A stretch of 54,401 nucleotides of DNA, from contig DDTF01000026.1 in NCBI GenBank assembly GCA_002345965.1, forward strand, positions 1-54,401, read 5' to 3'. A model generated the notes under the pieces. That model was not told the DNA's origin, made no database searches, and was given only the letters and a program-made list of their open reading frames with translations. Origin of the DNA: Flammeovirgaceae bacterium UBA2371. GTDB taxonomy: Bacteria > Bacteroidota > Bacteroidia > Cytophagales > Cyclobacteriaceae. Of the stretch, positions 1 through 8,600 are shown one piece after another (the stretch's first letter is position 1; each line of letters opens with the position of its first letter). A program made the translations under genes and the position numbers.

Positions 1-57
1 TCCCTGTGTTTCCCTAGCATCCTTTAGTTTTTCACCTAATGATTTCTGGGTTTCCAT
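1..57 (-). CDS. N-terminus of an XRE-type HTH regulator (partial)
   Basis: Only the first 19 codons are inside the window, read leftwards from an ATG at 57. The translated start (METQKSLGEKLKDARETQG) has the pattern typical of the first helix of XRE/Cro-CI helix-turn-helix repressors (LGEKLKDARE). It faces away from the ubiquitin-like operon and shares a 150-bp promoter region full of short repeats with it. It is therefore a good candidate for the operon's regulator. A -7-like box for it lies at 96-103 on the minus strand. With so few residues the family call is tentative. Confidence 0.5.
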   Translation of the reverse strand, partial: METQKSLGEKLKDARETQG

Positions 58-209
58 ATATATGGTGGTTAATTTTTTCCGCCTGATTCCGCCTGCAAAG
101 ATACCCACCCATTCTAAGTAAAGCAAGCATTGCTAATTATAAATCTAAGTATAATTTTTCTTGCTAAGTGATTGCTTGATATACTTAGCATTGCTATATT
201 TGAGCCGTT
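58..209. promoter_or_regulatory. Divergent promoter/operator region of the Ubl operon and XRE gene
   Basis: Rightward, a Bacteroidota -7 box TATATTTG sits at 195-202 with a TTG at 172-174 as a -33 element (20 nt between). The transcription start would fall about 205-209, so the ATG at 210 is nearly leaderless. Leftward, TATCTTTG (minus, 96-103) pairs with TTG at 124-126. Repeats overlie both promoters: CTAAGTA at 114-120 and 145-151, CTAAGTG at 164-170, an inverted copy TACTTAG at 182-188, and the 10-mer AGCATTGCTA at 126-135 and 187-196. A tandem TTCCGCCTG pair lies at 77-96. The layout suits repression of both genes by one DNA-binding protein. The promoter assignment is inferred from consensus. 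Confidence 0.6.
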
Positions 210-716
210 ATGAAAAAAGATAAACAAATCTACGTACACGGTGAAGGCCTCAAGGAGACCAAATTCATCGAAATTGACTCAGAAACAAAGATTTCTGAGA
301 TTATTAAGGAGTTTGAGGCAATCACCGGAGTTGCTTCAACCAAGGACGCCCCGGTAGAATGTTACGCGGATGATGATGACAACCCGTTAGACAGGTCATC
401 AACTGCGGGTTCGAAAAAGATCGACAAGAGGTCGCACGTCCACTGCCACCGATGCAGGAAAGTAGAGGTAACTGTTACCTATAATGGTCGCGAAGAGAAA
501 TTCAGCTTCCCGCCACAAACCAAAGCCGAGAAGGTTTTTAAAAAGGCGATCAAGGAGTTCAAGATATCAGACTCTGATGCGAGCAATCTTGTCCTTCGTT
601 CAGGCAATGGACAAGGGGAGATTCTTCAGGACGATGACCATATCGGTTCATTCGTGAATTATCCGGCTTGTCACCTCTCTCTTTACTTAACGCCAAAGAA
701 ACAAGTACAGGGATGA
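210..716 (+). CDS. bilA: ISG15-like double ubiquitin-fold protein of a Bil-type conjugation system
   Basis: Seen: 168 residues with two predicted beta-grasp units, roughly 1-78 and 84-163. They are joined by a Cys/His-rich linker (HVHCHRC, 76-82), and the protein ends in Gly168. Each unit shows the strand-helix rhythm of a ubiquitin fold. Family knowledge: bacterial Bil systems use a two-domain ISG15-like modifier that is joined to phage proteins (the central tail fibre in one studied case) by dedicated E1 and E2 enzymes. The C-terminal glycine is already exposed, so no trimming should be needed before adenylation. The stop overlaps the E2 start as ATGA, which indicates translational coupling. 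It is first in a six-gene operon. The call rests on both sequence and neighbours. Confidence 0.85.
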   Translation: MKKDKQIYVHGEGLKETKFIEIDSETKISEIIKEFEAITGVASTKDAPVECYADDDDNPLDRSSTAGSKKIDKRSHVHCHRCRKVEVTVTYNGREEKFSFPPQTKAEKVFKKAIKEFKISDSDASNLVLRSGNGQGEILQDDDHIGSFVNYPACHLSLYLTPKKQVQG

Positions 717-1186
717 GTGTCGATAAGGGGATGTTCAAAAAACATGTGAGTGAAGCTCCGTTCCAAAATGGTGTTGACCAAGGCCGCTGGGAAATCCTGT
801 CTAACGAGGATTTCCCGGAATGGCCAAAGGTCATCATCAGGATAAGAGCAAGGGCCAAAAAGGACAACCCAGATTTTTTCTCTTTTCGATTTGATCTCAA
901 CGACTATCCATCGACACCTCCCACATGCTGTATTTGGGATGAGGAGAAGAAAGCAATACTGGAAGATTCTAAATGGCCCAAAGGGTCAACCTATGTTTCA
1001 AAAGTCTTTAATCCAGGATGGAAGAAGGAGGCACTTTATTGTCCTTGTGACCGAATAGCAATAGCCGGTCACGACAATTGGAAGACTGACCACCCAGACT
1101 ACTATTGGAAATCTGATTTCACAATAGTTAAGTATCTCCTATTCATTTATGATCTTTTAAACTCAGATGATTATGCCAACAGTTAA
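713..1186 (+). CDS. bilB: E2-like ubiquitin-conjugating enzyme (UBC fold)
   Basis: The start at 713 is chosen because its ATG overlaps the stop of the modifier gene (ATGA). An upstream in-frame ATG at 668 would add 15 residues inside the previous gene. The 157-residue product has the UBC-like core: strands around 36-62, a DYPSTPP turn (64-70), and a W-P-G segment (88-91) leading to LYCPCDR (109-114). Cys112 in the PCDR motif is the best candidate for the thioester cysteine, with Cys110 next to it, and His120 follows. This matches prokaryotic E2 families found with Ubl/E1/JAB genes. It should receive the activated modifier from the E1 and pass it to target lysines. No separate E3 gene is visible. 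Confidence 0.8.
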   Translation: MSVDKGMFKKHVSEAPFQNGVDQGRWEILSNEDFPEWPKVIIRIRARAKKDNPDFFSFRFDLNDYPSTPPTCCIWDEEKKAILEDSKWPKGSTYVSKVFNPGWKKEALYCPCDRIAIAGHDNWKTDHPDYYWKSDFTIVKYLLFIYDLLNSDDYANS

Positions 1187-1646
1187 GGAGTTAATAATAG
1201 TGGATTCAGTGTGGGAGGAATTGATCCACGATCTGCGGAAAAGAGGAGATGGCGAGCGCGAGAGCGGTGCATTTCTTCTTGGAAAAGTTGGCGGAAATCT
1301 GATATCCGAATATGTATGCTATGACGACCTTGATCCCAACTGTTTGGATCATGGAATAATCACGTTTGATGGGAGTGGCTACGTTCCTCTATGGCAATTG
1401 TGTAAAGAGAAGGGGCTAACTGTTCTTGCGGATGTCCATACTCATCCCGGTGAGTGGGTGGGTCAAAGTAGGTCAGATTCAAATCATCCAATGATCGCAC
1501 AATCAGGACATATTGCAATTATTCTTCCTGAATATGCTCAGGTAAAAAATCTAACACTTACGGATGCCGGTGTCTATGAGTATAAAGGTGACAAGAAATG
1601 GAAAACAATAAAACCTAAAGGAGGACGGGTGAGGCTTTCAAAATGA
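1167..1646 (+). CDS. JAB/JAMM-domain metalloprotease (deubiquitinase-like)
   Basis: The 159-residue protein carries a complete JAMM zinc signature: Glu32 in ESGAFLLG, His91 and His93 in DVHTHP, then Ser101 and Asp104 in SRSD. It is a single JAB domain with no extra modules. In Bil/Bub operons the JAB protein processes the modifier precursor or removes it from targets. Because the modifier here already ends in Gly, deconjugation is the likelier role. The gene starts inside the E2 gene (20-nt overlap), with an alternative ATG at 1173. Its stop overlaps the E1 start (ATGA), so the four genes are translationally linked. The bil letter is left out because usage differs between papers. Confidence 0.85.
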   Translation: MIMPTVKELIIVDSVWEELIHDLRKRGDGERESGAFLLGKVGGNLISEYVCYDDLDPNCLDHGIITFDGSGYVPLWQLCKEKGLTVLADVHTHPGEWVGQSRSDSNHPMIAQSGHIAIILPEYAQVKNLTLTDAGVYEYKGDKKWKTIKPKGGRVRLSK

Positions 1647-3034
1647 ATACGAGCTTAACGGAAGATAATCTTAACCGACTTGCGTTGGGTATCATTGAAA
1701 AAAATAAGTGCTCATATCAAGACGCTTTGAAAATCTTGGGTTCGCTCAAATTATATGTGAAGTGCGGAGAATCAATTCGAAAGTCAGTAAGCCTGCAAGC
1801 TGCTCTGCTTACCATTGTGAATACTGGAAAGCGAGCTTTTTTGGGTGGGGTAAATGTCGCCATGCCCGATGATGTGGCCTTGGTATTACCATGGCCATTT
1901 TCCTCTAACTTAAACACAGCCGTTAGGGATCTCGGAGCAACTGTTATTTCTGAAACAGAAATTGGAAAGAATTTTTCAATCCATCTGGGTTTACCTGCAT
2001 CAATCGATGACAATTCAATTGAAGTAGTTTGCAACGGTTGGAATGGAGGTATATCAAATGGAATTGATAAGATAAATTTAAGCCAAAATGTTGACTTCGC
2101 GCTGGGCGGAATTTTAGGAGGTGCTATTGCCGTCTCTGCCGTTTTCATGAAGCAAACTAATCTCAATCCATCATCGTGTGATCACTCGAATGGGGTATCA
2201 TTATGGCGGCCAGATCTAAGTTGGACATCTGTGGAAGCACAAGGCCCAAAGCTTAAGTATCTACCAAAAAGAGTTTGGCTTCTTGGGCTTGGTCACCTTG
2301 GACAAGCATACGCTTGGACGCTTAGCATGATGCCGTATGCTAAACCAGAAGATTTCAACCCGCTTCTTCAAGACTTTGATCGAATAACAGATGGGAACTA
2401 TTCTGCCGGGCTGCTGACTGATAAGCAAAATTCTTCACCTCGAAAGACAAGGCATTGTGCGAATTGGCTCGAGACTTTTGGTTTTGTGACAACGATTACC
2501 GAACGTAAATATGATTCAACCACAATACGAACAGACGAAGAACCATATCTTGCTTTGTGCGGCTTTGACAACGCCAAATCGAGATTACCCCTTGAAGGAA
2601 GTGGTTTTGACCTTGTTGTAGAGTCGGCAATCGGAAGTGGAGTTTCCGATTTTGACTCGATCATTACACATACTTTTCCGGGTGCAAATAAAACGCCATC
2701 GGATATTTGGGGAGATGAAACTGAGAACAATATAAATATAAATGAGGCGCTAATTGATGCCATTCAAAACGAAGTGAAAAAAGAAGAATGTGGCGTTCTT
2801 GTAACTAACCTTGCTAGCAAGGCAATGTCTGCTTCCTTTGTCGGAGCGGTTGCATCCGCGTTGGTAGTGAGTGAAGTATTAAGAGCCCTTCATGGTGGAT
2901 TAAGATTTGAATCTATTGTTGTCCGTCTTAGAAGTCTCAAAAATATTCGGACTTCTATTCTTGGAGATTACTCAACAGAATTGGGGAAGAATGGATTTAT
3001 CATGGCAGATCACGTTGAACAAGTGCGACAATAA
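1643..3034 (+). CDS. ThiF/E1-like activating enzyme
   Basis: The protein has 463 residues. The C-terminal half is an active-type Rossmann adenylation domain: glycine motif GLGHLGQ at 215-221, acidic residues in LQDFD (242-246) for nucleotide/metal binding, and GFDN at 307-310. An inserted segment around 345-382 precedes Cys383 (EECGVL), a plausible catalytic cysteine. The N-terminal half (1-200) has a glycine-rich stretch (GGILGGA, 155-161) and looks like a degenerate adenylation domain. Structures of the bacterial Bub E1 show the same plan of inactive N-domain, active C-domain and mobile cysteine segment. It should adenylate the C-terminal Gly of the modifier and load the E2. The start overlaps the JAB stop by 4 nt. 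Confidence 0.8.
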   Translation: MNTSLTEDNLNRLALGIIEKNKCSYQDALKILGSLKLYVKCGESIRKSVSLQAALLTIVNTGKRAFLGGVNVAMPDDVALVLPWPFSSNLNTAVRDLGATVISETEIGKNFSIHLGLPASIDDNSIEVVCNGWNGGISNGIDKINLSQNVDFALGGILGGAIAVSAVFMKQTNLNPSSCDHSNGVSLWRPDLSWTSVEAQGPKLKYLPKRVWLLGLGHLGQAYAWTLSMMPYAKPEDFNPLLQDFDRITDGNYSAGLLTDKQNSSPRKTRHCANWLETFGFVTTITERKYDSTTIRTDEEPYLALCGFDNAKSRLPLEGSGFDLVVESAIGSGVSDFDSIITHTFPGANKTPSDIWGDETENNININEALIDAIQNEVKKEECGVLVTNLASKAMSASFVGAVASALVVSEVLRALHGGLRFESIVVRLRSLKNIRTSILGDYSTELGKNGFIMADHVEQVRQ

Positions 3035-3064
3035 ACATAAATTGACAAACCAAATTATAGTCAA

Positions 3065-4120
3065 ATGAAGGATAACGCAGCGCACAATCTACTTGGCCTA
3101 ACGCTTAAATCAGGATGGAAGGTGGTCGAAAAAATTACTAAGACGGCCAATTCAACTGGCTCTTTTTTTTCTGTCTGCTATAAGGTTGAAAAAGATGGAG
3201 AGTTGTGTTTCCTAAAGGCTTTTGATTTTAACAGATTTTTGGGCCTTTCGAAAATGGAAGACCCAACGCGTTCAGTGGTTGATATAATCAGTGAAATGAC
3301 GAGTGCTTATAAATATGAACGAGACCTGTCAAACCACTGTAAGAACCAGCATGTTACTAAAATCGCTTTTGTAAGAGAGGCCAGCGAGGAACACGTAGAA
3401 GGTTTCACATATTCGTTCGTTCCGTATTTAATTTTTGATCTTGCTGATGGTGACGTTCGAATGCAGTTGGCTTTCTCTGACCAACTGGACTTTGCTTGGA
3501 AACTTGGCTCACTACACGACATCGCTGTGGGGCTTAGACAATTGCATCAGATCGAAGTCTCACATCAGGACATAAAACCTTCCAATATTTTGTTGTTCAA
3601 TCGCAAATCAAAACTTGGTGATATCGGAAGGTCCCTTTGCAAAACTTTGAATAGTCCATACAGCGACTATACATTCACTGGTGATGCTAACTATGCTCCG
3701 CCCGAAATCATGTACGCCTATTACGAAAATGATTGGCATAAACGAGTTTTTGCAACTGACTGTTACCTACTTGGAAGTATGGTTGTATTCTACTTTAGCG
3801 GAATTAGCATGTCTGCATTATTGATGAAAAATCTTGAACCAAATTTTCGACCTGAAAGTTGGCAAGGTGACTTCGCACAAATAAAACCGTACTTAGCTGA
3901 CGCATTCTCTAAAGCCTTATCTGAATTTGGTCAATGTATAGAGAATGAGTTTTTCAGATCAGAACTTACGCAAACAATTGAATACCTCTGCTTTCCATTC
4001 CCAGAGAAAAGAGGCCATCCAATTGACATTTCACAAAGAGGCAACGGATATAGCCTTGAACGGTTTGTCTCAAAATTTGATTTGCTCTTCAGAAGAGCAG
4101 AACTTAATATTATGAAATAA
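3065..4120 (+). CDS. Eukaryotic-like Ser/Thr protein kinase
   Basis: The 351-residue protein has the landmarks of an active kinase: a glycine-loop-like TGSFFSV (31-37), Lys51 in CFLKAF as the ATP lysine, and a catalytic loop SHQDIKPSN (166-174) with Asp169, Lys171 and Asn174. It also has a DIG in place of DFG (186-188), YAPPE (210-214), and Asp232 of the F-helix. There is no transmembrane segment or sensor domain, so it should be cytosolic. It follows the E1 gene after 30 nt, and the TPR gene starts 3 nt after its stop. It is therefore probably part of the same transcript. Target and trigger are unknown. Coupling to the conjugation genes is inferred only from position. Confidence 0.75.
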   Translation: MKDNAAHNLLGLTLKSGWKVVEKITKTANSTGSFFSVCYKVEKDGELCFLKAFDFNRFLGLSKMEDPTRSVVDIISEMTSAYKYERDLSNHCKNQHVTKIAFVREASEEHVEGFTYSFVPYLIFDLADGDVRMQLAFSDQLDFAWKLGSLHDIAVGLRQLHQIEVSHQDIKPSNILLFNRKSKLGDIGRSLCKTLNSPYSDYTFTGDANYAPPEIMYAYYENDWHKRVFATDCYLLGSMVVFYFSGISMSALLMKNLEPNFRPESWQGDFAQIKPYLADAFSKALSEFGQCIENEFFRSELTQTIEYLCFPFPEKRGHPIDISQRGNGYSLERFVSKFDLLFRRAELNIMK

Positions 4121-4122
4121 CG

Positions 4123-5682
4123 GTGGCAAATATTTTTGAAAATAAGGATCGAAGAGTCATTCCAAACTGGCGCAGTTTCAAGAAAACTGCGGTGTTGGGT
4201 GAGCTTGATAATAATATTGGGCGCGTCAACAAACAGCCAATCCGGAGCCTCATATCTATTGATGAATACATTGAAGATTGGTCTCATAATAAAACAATTC
4301 CTCATGCCGGAGACTTGCTAAGTTCTGCAATAGTGAATGGTATAGCCAATAACGAACATGTATTAGAGGCTGCTCAGTTTATTCTTGGTAACAGCGCAAG
4401 TTCAACATTGCCGCAGATATCACTGGCTAAAAGATTTGTAACCAGCAATGACAAGCTATTAACAGACAAACTAGAAAACATAACTATCAGTGAATTTGCA
4501 AGTTTGGTTGATCCAAAACTGATATGGAATAAAATTAAAGAAATAAAGGCTGCTATCATTGGATTCCCATATAATCCCATTTTCTATGTGGAATTGGCAA
4601 GAAATTATTCAATAGTAGGGCAAGAAAAAAAAGCTCTACGTGCAATGCATATCGCTTTAAATTTATCACCAGACAATCGATTCATACTCCGGTGTGGGTC
4701 CCGGCTCTTTGCACACTATGATGAAATTGGTATCGCTCATGATATCTTGCGTAAAACTTCACTTGCCGGTATAGACCCTTGGATTACATCTGCGGAGATT
4801 TCGCTAGCGACCTTAAGAGGACGGTCGTCAAGGTTTTTGAAAAAAGGGTTTGAAATGCTTAACTCAAACAACTTTTCATCCTCTAACATTACGGAACTTG
4901 CAAGCGCCATCGGAACAGTAGAACTCATTGATGGCAGTCTTAAGAAAAGCAAGCAATTCTTTAAGAAGTCTTTATTGGCTCCTAACGACAATTCACTTGC
5001 CCAAATCGAATGGGCTTCATCCAAGGAGCCGTCATTGAGAATTGACATCAATGAATTTCACGTAAAGCATAATTTTGAGGCTCAAGCTCTTGAGAATTTT
5101 CATAGTAATCATTTAACTGAATGTATTGATAATACTTTCAGATGGTTTTTGGATATGCCTTTTTCCAAAAGGCCTGTAATGCTGGGAGCCCACATTGCCA
5201 ACTCTTTCTTAAATGATCAAGAAACGTCTCGTGGCTTTCTCAAAGCAGGGTTAATTTCTCATCCAAATGATCCTCAAATAATCAACAACCTTGTTTATTC
5301 GCTGGCTCTTGAAAACAAAATAGAGGAGGCAATGAAATTTATGAATCTCCTTACCGATAACCCAACGGGTGCTGCCGACATAACAAAAATTTGTCTAAAG
5401 GCAACAAGAGGGTTACTATGTTTTCGAAGTGGTGTTCCAGACATGGGCAGAAGCTTGTACTTGGAAGCAATTGAAAAAGCGAAGGACATTAAAAATCAGT
5501 ATTACAATTGGCTTGCAATATTGAACTATGCCAGAGAAGAAATTCTTGTAAAATCAAATGAAATAGAAACTATTATGGAAACAGTTGCTCGTATTCCGGA
5601 CAATACCTCGGCTGGAGATGTGAACAAACTTAAGAAAGAAGTGGTGGAGCTTCATGCCAAGTCCAAAGTAGCGTTGAGTTAA
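4123..5682 (+). CDS. TPR/solenoid-repeat protein paired with the kinase
   Basis: The product is 519 residues, mostly helical, with TPR-like units at about 148-190 (PIFYVELARNYSIVGQEKKA, then LNLSPDN) and 350-400 (GLISHPNDPQ, NNLVYSLALENKIEEAMKF). No catalytic motif is visible. The start is a GTG at 4123, two bases after the kinase stop, which suggests translation is coupled to the kinase. A scaffold or sensor role that brings a substrate to the kinase is a reasonable inference, not something shown. The gene ends tail-to-tail with the methylase/helicase gene, the two stops overlapping by 3 nt. This leaves no room for a separate terminator and marks the junction between cargo and mobilization genes. 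Confidence 0.65.
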   Translation: MANIFENKDRRVIPNWRSFKKTAVLGELDNNIGRVNKQPIRSLISIDEYIEDWSHNKTIPHAGDLLSSAIVNGIANNEHVLEAAQFILGNSASSTLPQISLAKRFVTSNDKLLTDKLENITISEFASLVDPKLIWNKIKEIKAAIIGFPYNPIFYVELARNYSIVGQEKKALRAMHIALNLSPDNRFILRCGSRLFAHYDEIGIAHDILRKTSLAGIDPWITSAEISLATLRGRSSRFLKKGFEMLNSNNFSSSNITELASAIGTVELIDGSLKKSKQFFKKSLLAPNDNSLAQIEWASSKEPSLRIDINEFHVKHNFEAQALENFHSNHLTECIDNTFRWFLDMPFSKRPVMLGAHIANSFLNDQETSRGFLKAGLISHPNDPQIINNLVYSLALENKIEEAMKFMNLLTDNPTGAADITKICLKATRGLLCFRSGVPDMGRSLYLEAIEKAKDIKNQYYNWLAILNYAREEILVKSNEIETIMETVARIPDNTSAGDVNKLKKEVVELHAKSKVALS

Positions 5683-8600
5683 ATTCTGATTTTTCGCTTC
5701 GGCCTCATAAAAGTCTTTTCAGATTCAGGTGCACCATCTTCGACAACTGAAGGACTTAACGCTGGCTCCCGCGAAAAGGCCTTCTCCAACCGAGAGGATA
5801 GCTGGTCAATCTGGTGTTTCAAATCCTGGATGAGTGATTTTTCCTTGAAGTCGAGGGTTAGTTCGTGCTTGTAGGTATCGATCTTTTTTTGAAAAGTTTG
5901 GATAGATTCTTTCGTGTTGTCGACTACTTTGGGAATCCGTTTGATGGAGTCGGTCATGTAGCGGCCTGCCAGGGCAGGATTCTCATTGACCTTTCCATCG
6001 GCATAATTGTAGATCATCCCGGATGGACCGGAAACGTAGACTTTCGACAGAACCGGATTGTAAAGGAGTTTGAAATCCAACAGCCTCGCTATTTCCGTTT
6101 CTTTGGCAACGCCATTCTGTCTTAACTGCGCAATAGTTGCATGTAATTGCTCACCGGCCTCTTTTTTATCTTCAATTTCTTTGCCACCAATAACTACTGG
6201 TACCTTTTCAATATCGATGGATTGAATCGGTTTCCAGTCGGACTCCAGTTTCACCAATGCAGACTCTTTTTGTTTCATGTCGCGGGTGTTCATATCGATG
6301 TAGAACGAAGCTTCCGATTTTCGTTTTAAAAAGACCTGGTAGCTGCGTTCGAGGTCGTATAGTTTTTTTTCCAGCTTCACCTTCTCCAGCAGATCAGTAT
6401 TGCCACTGAGAAGGGCAACGTATTCTCCGAAGTTCATACCACCCTCCTGATCGAGCGCACCTTCATCGATCTTACGCTGGTCAATGGAACTGTTCCTAAT
6501 CTGGCTGATAAATTTCTGTTTATTCGAAAGAATATTGAACTGGTAGGCATCTAGTGTACGGTTGACAGCATAGACATAGTTCCGGACTGTATTTTCCCGG
6601 AACTCCTTCGCTGTCCTGTTGCCCTGTCTACCACCACGACCAACGCGTTGTTCAAAATCACTCGGCCGCCAGGGTATGTCGAGATGGTGCATGGCAATGA
6701 CCCTTTCCTGCACGTTAACACCTGTGCCCAGTTTCTTTGTACTGCCGATCAGCACACGAACATTACCATTGTTGACATCTTTGAACAACTTTTCCTTTTT
6801 GGTTTTGGAGTCGTGATCGTGAATGAACTGAATGTCTTCAGGTGGAAGCCCATGTTGTTCAACCAAGACGCGCTTGATTTCTGTATACAGGTTGAAGCCA
6901 CTTCCATCCGGTGTACCGATGTCGCTGAAGATGAGTTGTGTCCCCTTGTAACGTTCGCTGTCTTTGTATTCCGAGGCAACGGTTTCACACATCTTTGCCA
7001 ACTTCCCATCCGGCTCGAACGCATATTTGAGCGAGTTGATCAGGCGCATGTCAATGCTCATCTTGCGGGCGAGGTTGGTGGCAATGAGCATGAACGCATT
7101 CTTTTCATTTTCACCGAATACAAGGTCAACGTAGGCGGGATTTTTTGTCTTGGTAAAATTGATGAGCTTTTGTGTGTACTCTTGCTGGTCTTCAGTGGGA
7201 TCAATATTAACCACGATATTTTCAACACGTGGCTTTTCGATCTTCAGATTGCCATCGGTAATGACATGTGTGATTTCTGCATAAAACCGCGCCAACTCCG
7301 GGACTTTAATGAATTCCCGGTAACGCTCCTTCAACTTTAATTCGTTCGTCACGGTGAATTCATAAGTGGAGCTTTTCCTGGCATACATCTTTGCCCACGC
7401 ATCGAAGGAGTTGATGTGCAGTTCATTCAGTTTATCGGGTCGTAAATATTTGAAGAGCAGATACAATTCAACGAGGCTGTTGCTGATCGTAGTACCTGAC
7501 AAGAACGTTGCGCCTTTGTCTCCGGCTTTTTTCTCCTGAATGGTACGGATCGCAAGTTCGAGATTAAGTGCCCGTTGACTACCGGTAGGATCGCCTAACC
7601 CTGCAACTTGCTGATGGCGAGTAGTGAAGTGAAGATTCTTGAACGCCTGGCTCTCATCGACAAAAATGTGATCGAAACCCATCTTTTCGAAATCCAGTAT
7701 ATTCTCATCCCGCCTGATTGCTGCATTGGCGATCTCAAGCCTCACTTTTAAATTTTGCTTTCGTCCCTCAAGTCCTTTCAATACTCGTTTCGACAATGAA
7801 CGATCTTCCGATACTGCTTTCAGATCATCTTCAAGGTTTTTCAACTCCTGTTCCAGTATTTCTTTCTTCACGCGCGGTGACTGAGGGATTGCCTGAAACA
7901 TATCGTGGGTCATGATCACGGCATCCCAGTCGTTAGAGGCAATGCTGGCGAAGAGCCGCTGCCGTTTCTGTTTTGTGAAATCCTTCTGAGGGTCAGGCGC
8001 AAGGACTTTTGCTGAAGGATAGGCTTTCAGGAAGTCTTTGGCTACATCGGTTACATTAGCCTTCATGCAAATGATCAACGGCTTTTGTGCAATGCCGAGC
8101 CTGCGCATTTCCATTGCGGCTGAGACCATGACTAATGTTTTCCCGGCACCGACCTTGTGGTCAACAATGCCGCCATCCTGCTGAAGCAGCATCCAGATGG
8201 CATCTTTCTGATGCGTGCGCAGCGCAAAGTGTTTCAGTCCGGTCAGTTGGAGGTGTGAGCCGTCATAGTTACGCCTTACTGCGTTATTGATGTTCCGGTT
8301 GTACAGTTCTTCAATTCGGCCTGCAATGTCCTGTCGTGTACTTAGGAAATTCTCAAACTCATCCTTCACCTGTTTGATCTTCATCTCTACGTTCTTCATA
8401 CCATCCTGGTCGGGTTTGTATTGTGGAGGATTGGTACCGTCAATCCTGATCTGCAAGTAAGGTTGGGTATCGGCCATGGCATACTCCATGATCTTGCTAC
8501 CGGAGATCCTGCCATTATGGATGGTGGCTGCATACATGATGCTCTCTTCGTTGCTGTACCGTGATACATTCACAAGAAATTGATCGGCTGATTCCAAATA

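Noticed and set aside
114..196. CRISPR-like array in the promoter repeats
   Set aside because: Repeats are only 7-10 nt, irregularly spaced and partly inverted; no cas genes anywhere in the window.
668..712. Upstream start for the E2 gene
   Set aside because: It would read through the end of the Ubl gene; the overlapping ATGA start at 713 is the usual coupled form.
6648..7340. 230-residue plus-strand frame inside the methylase/helicase gene
   Set aside because: It is antisense to a well-supported protein and shows no domain pattern; a shadow frame.
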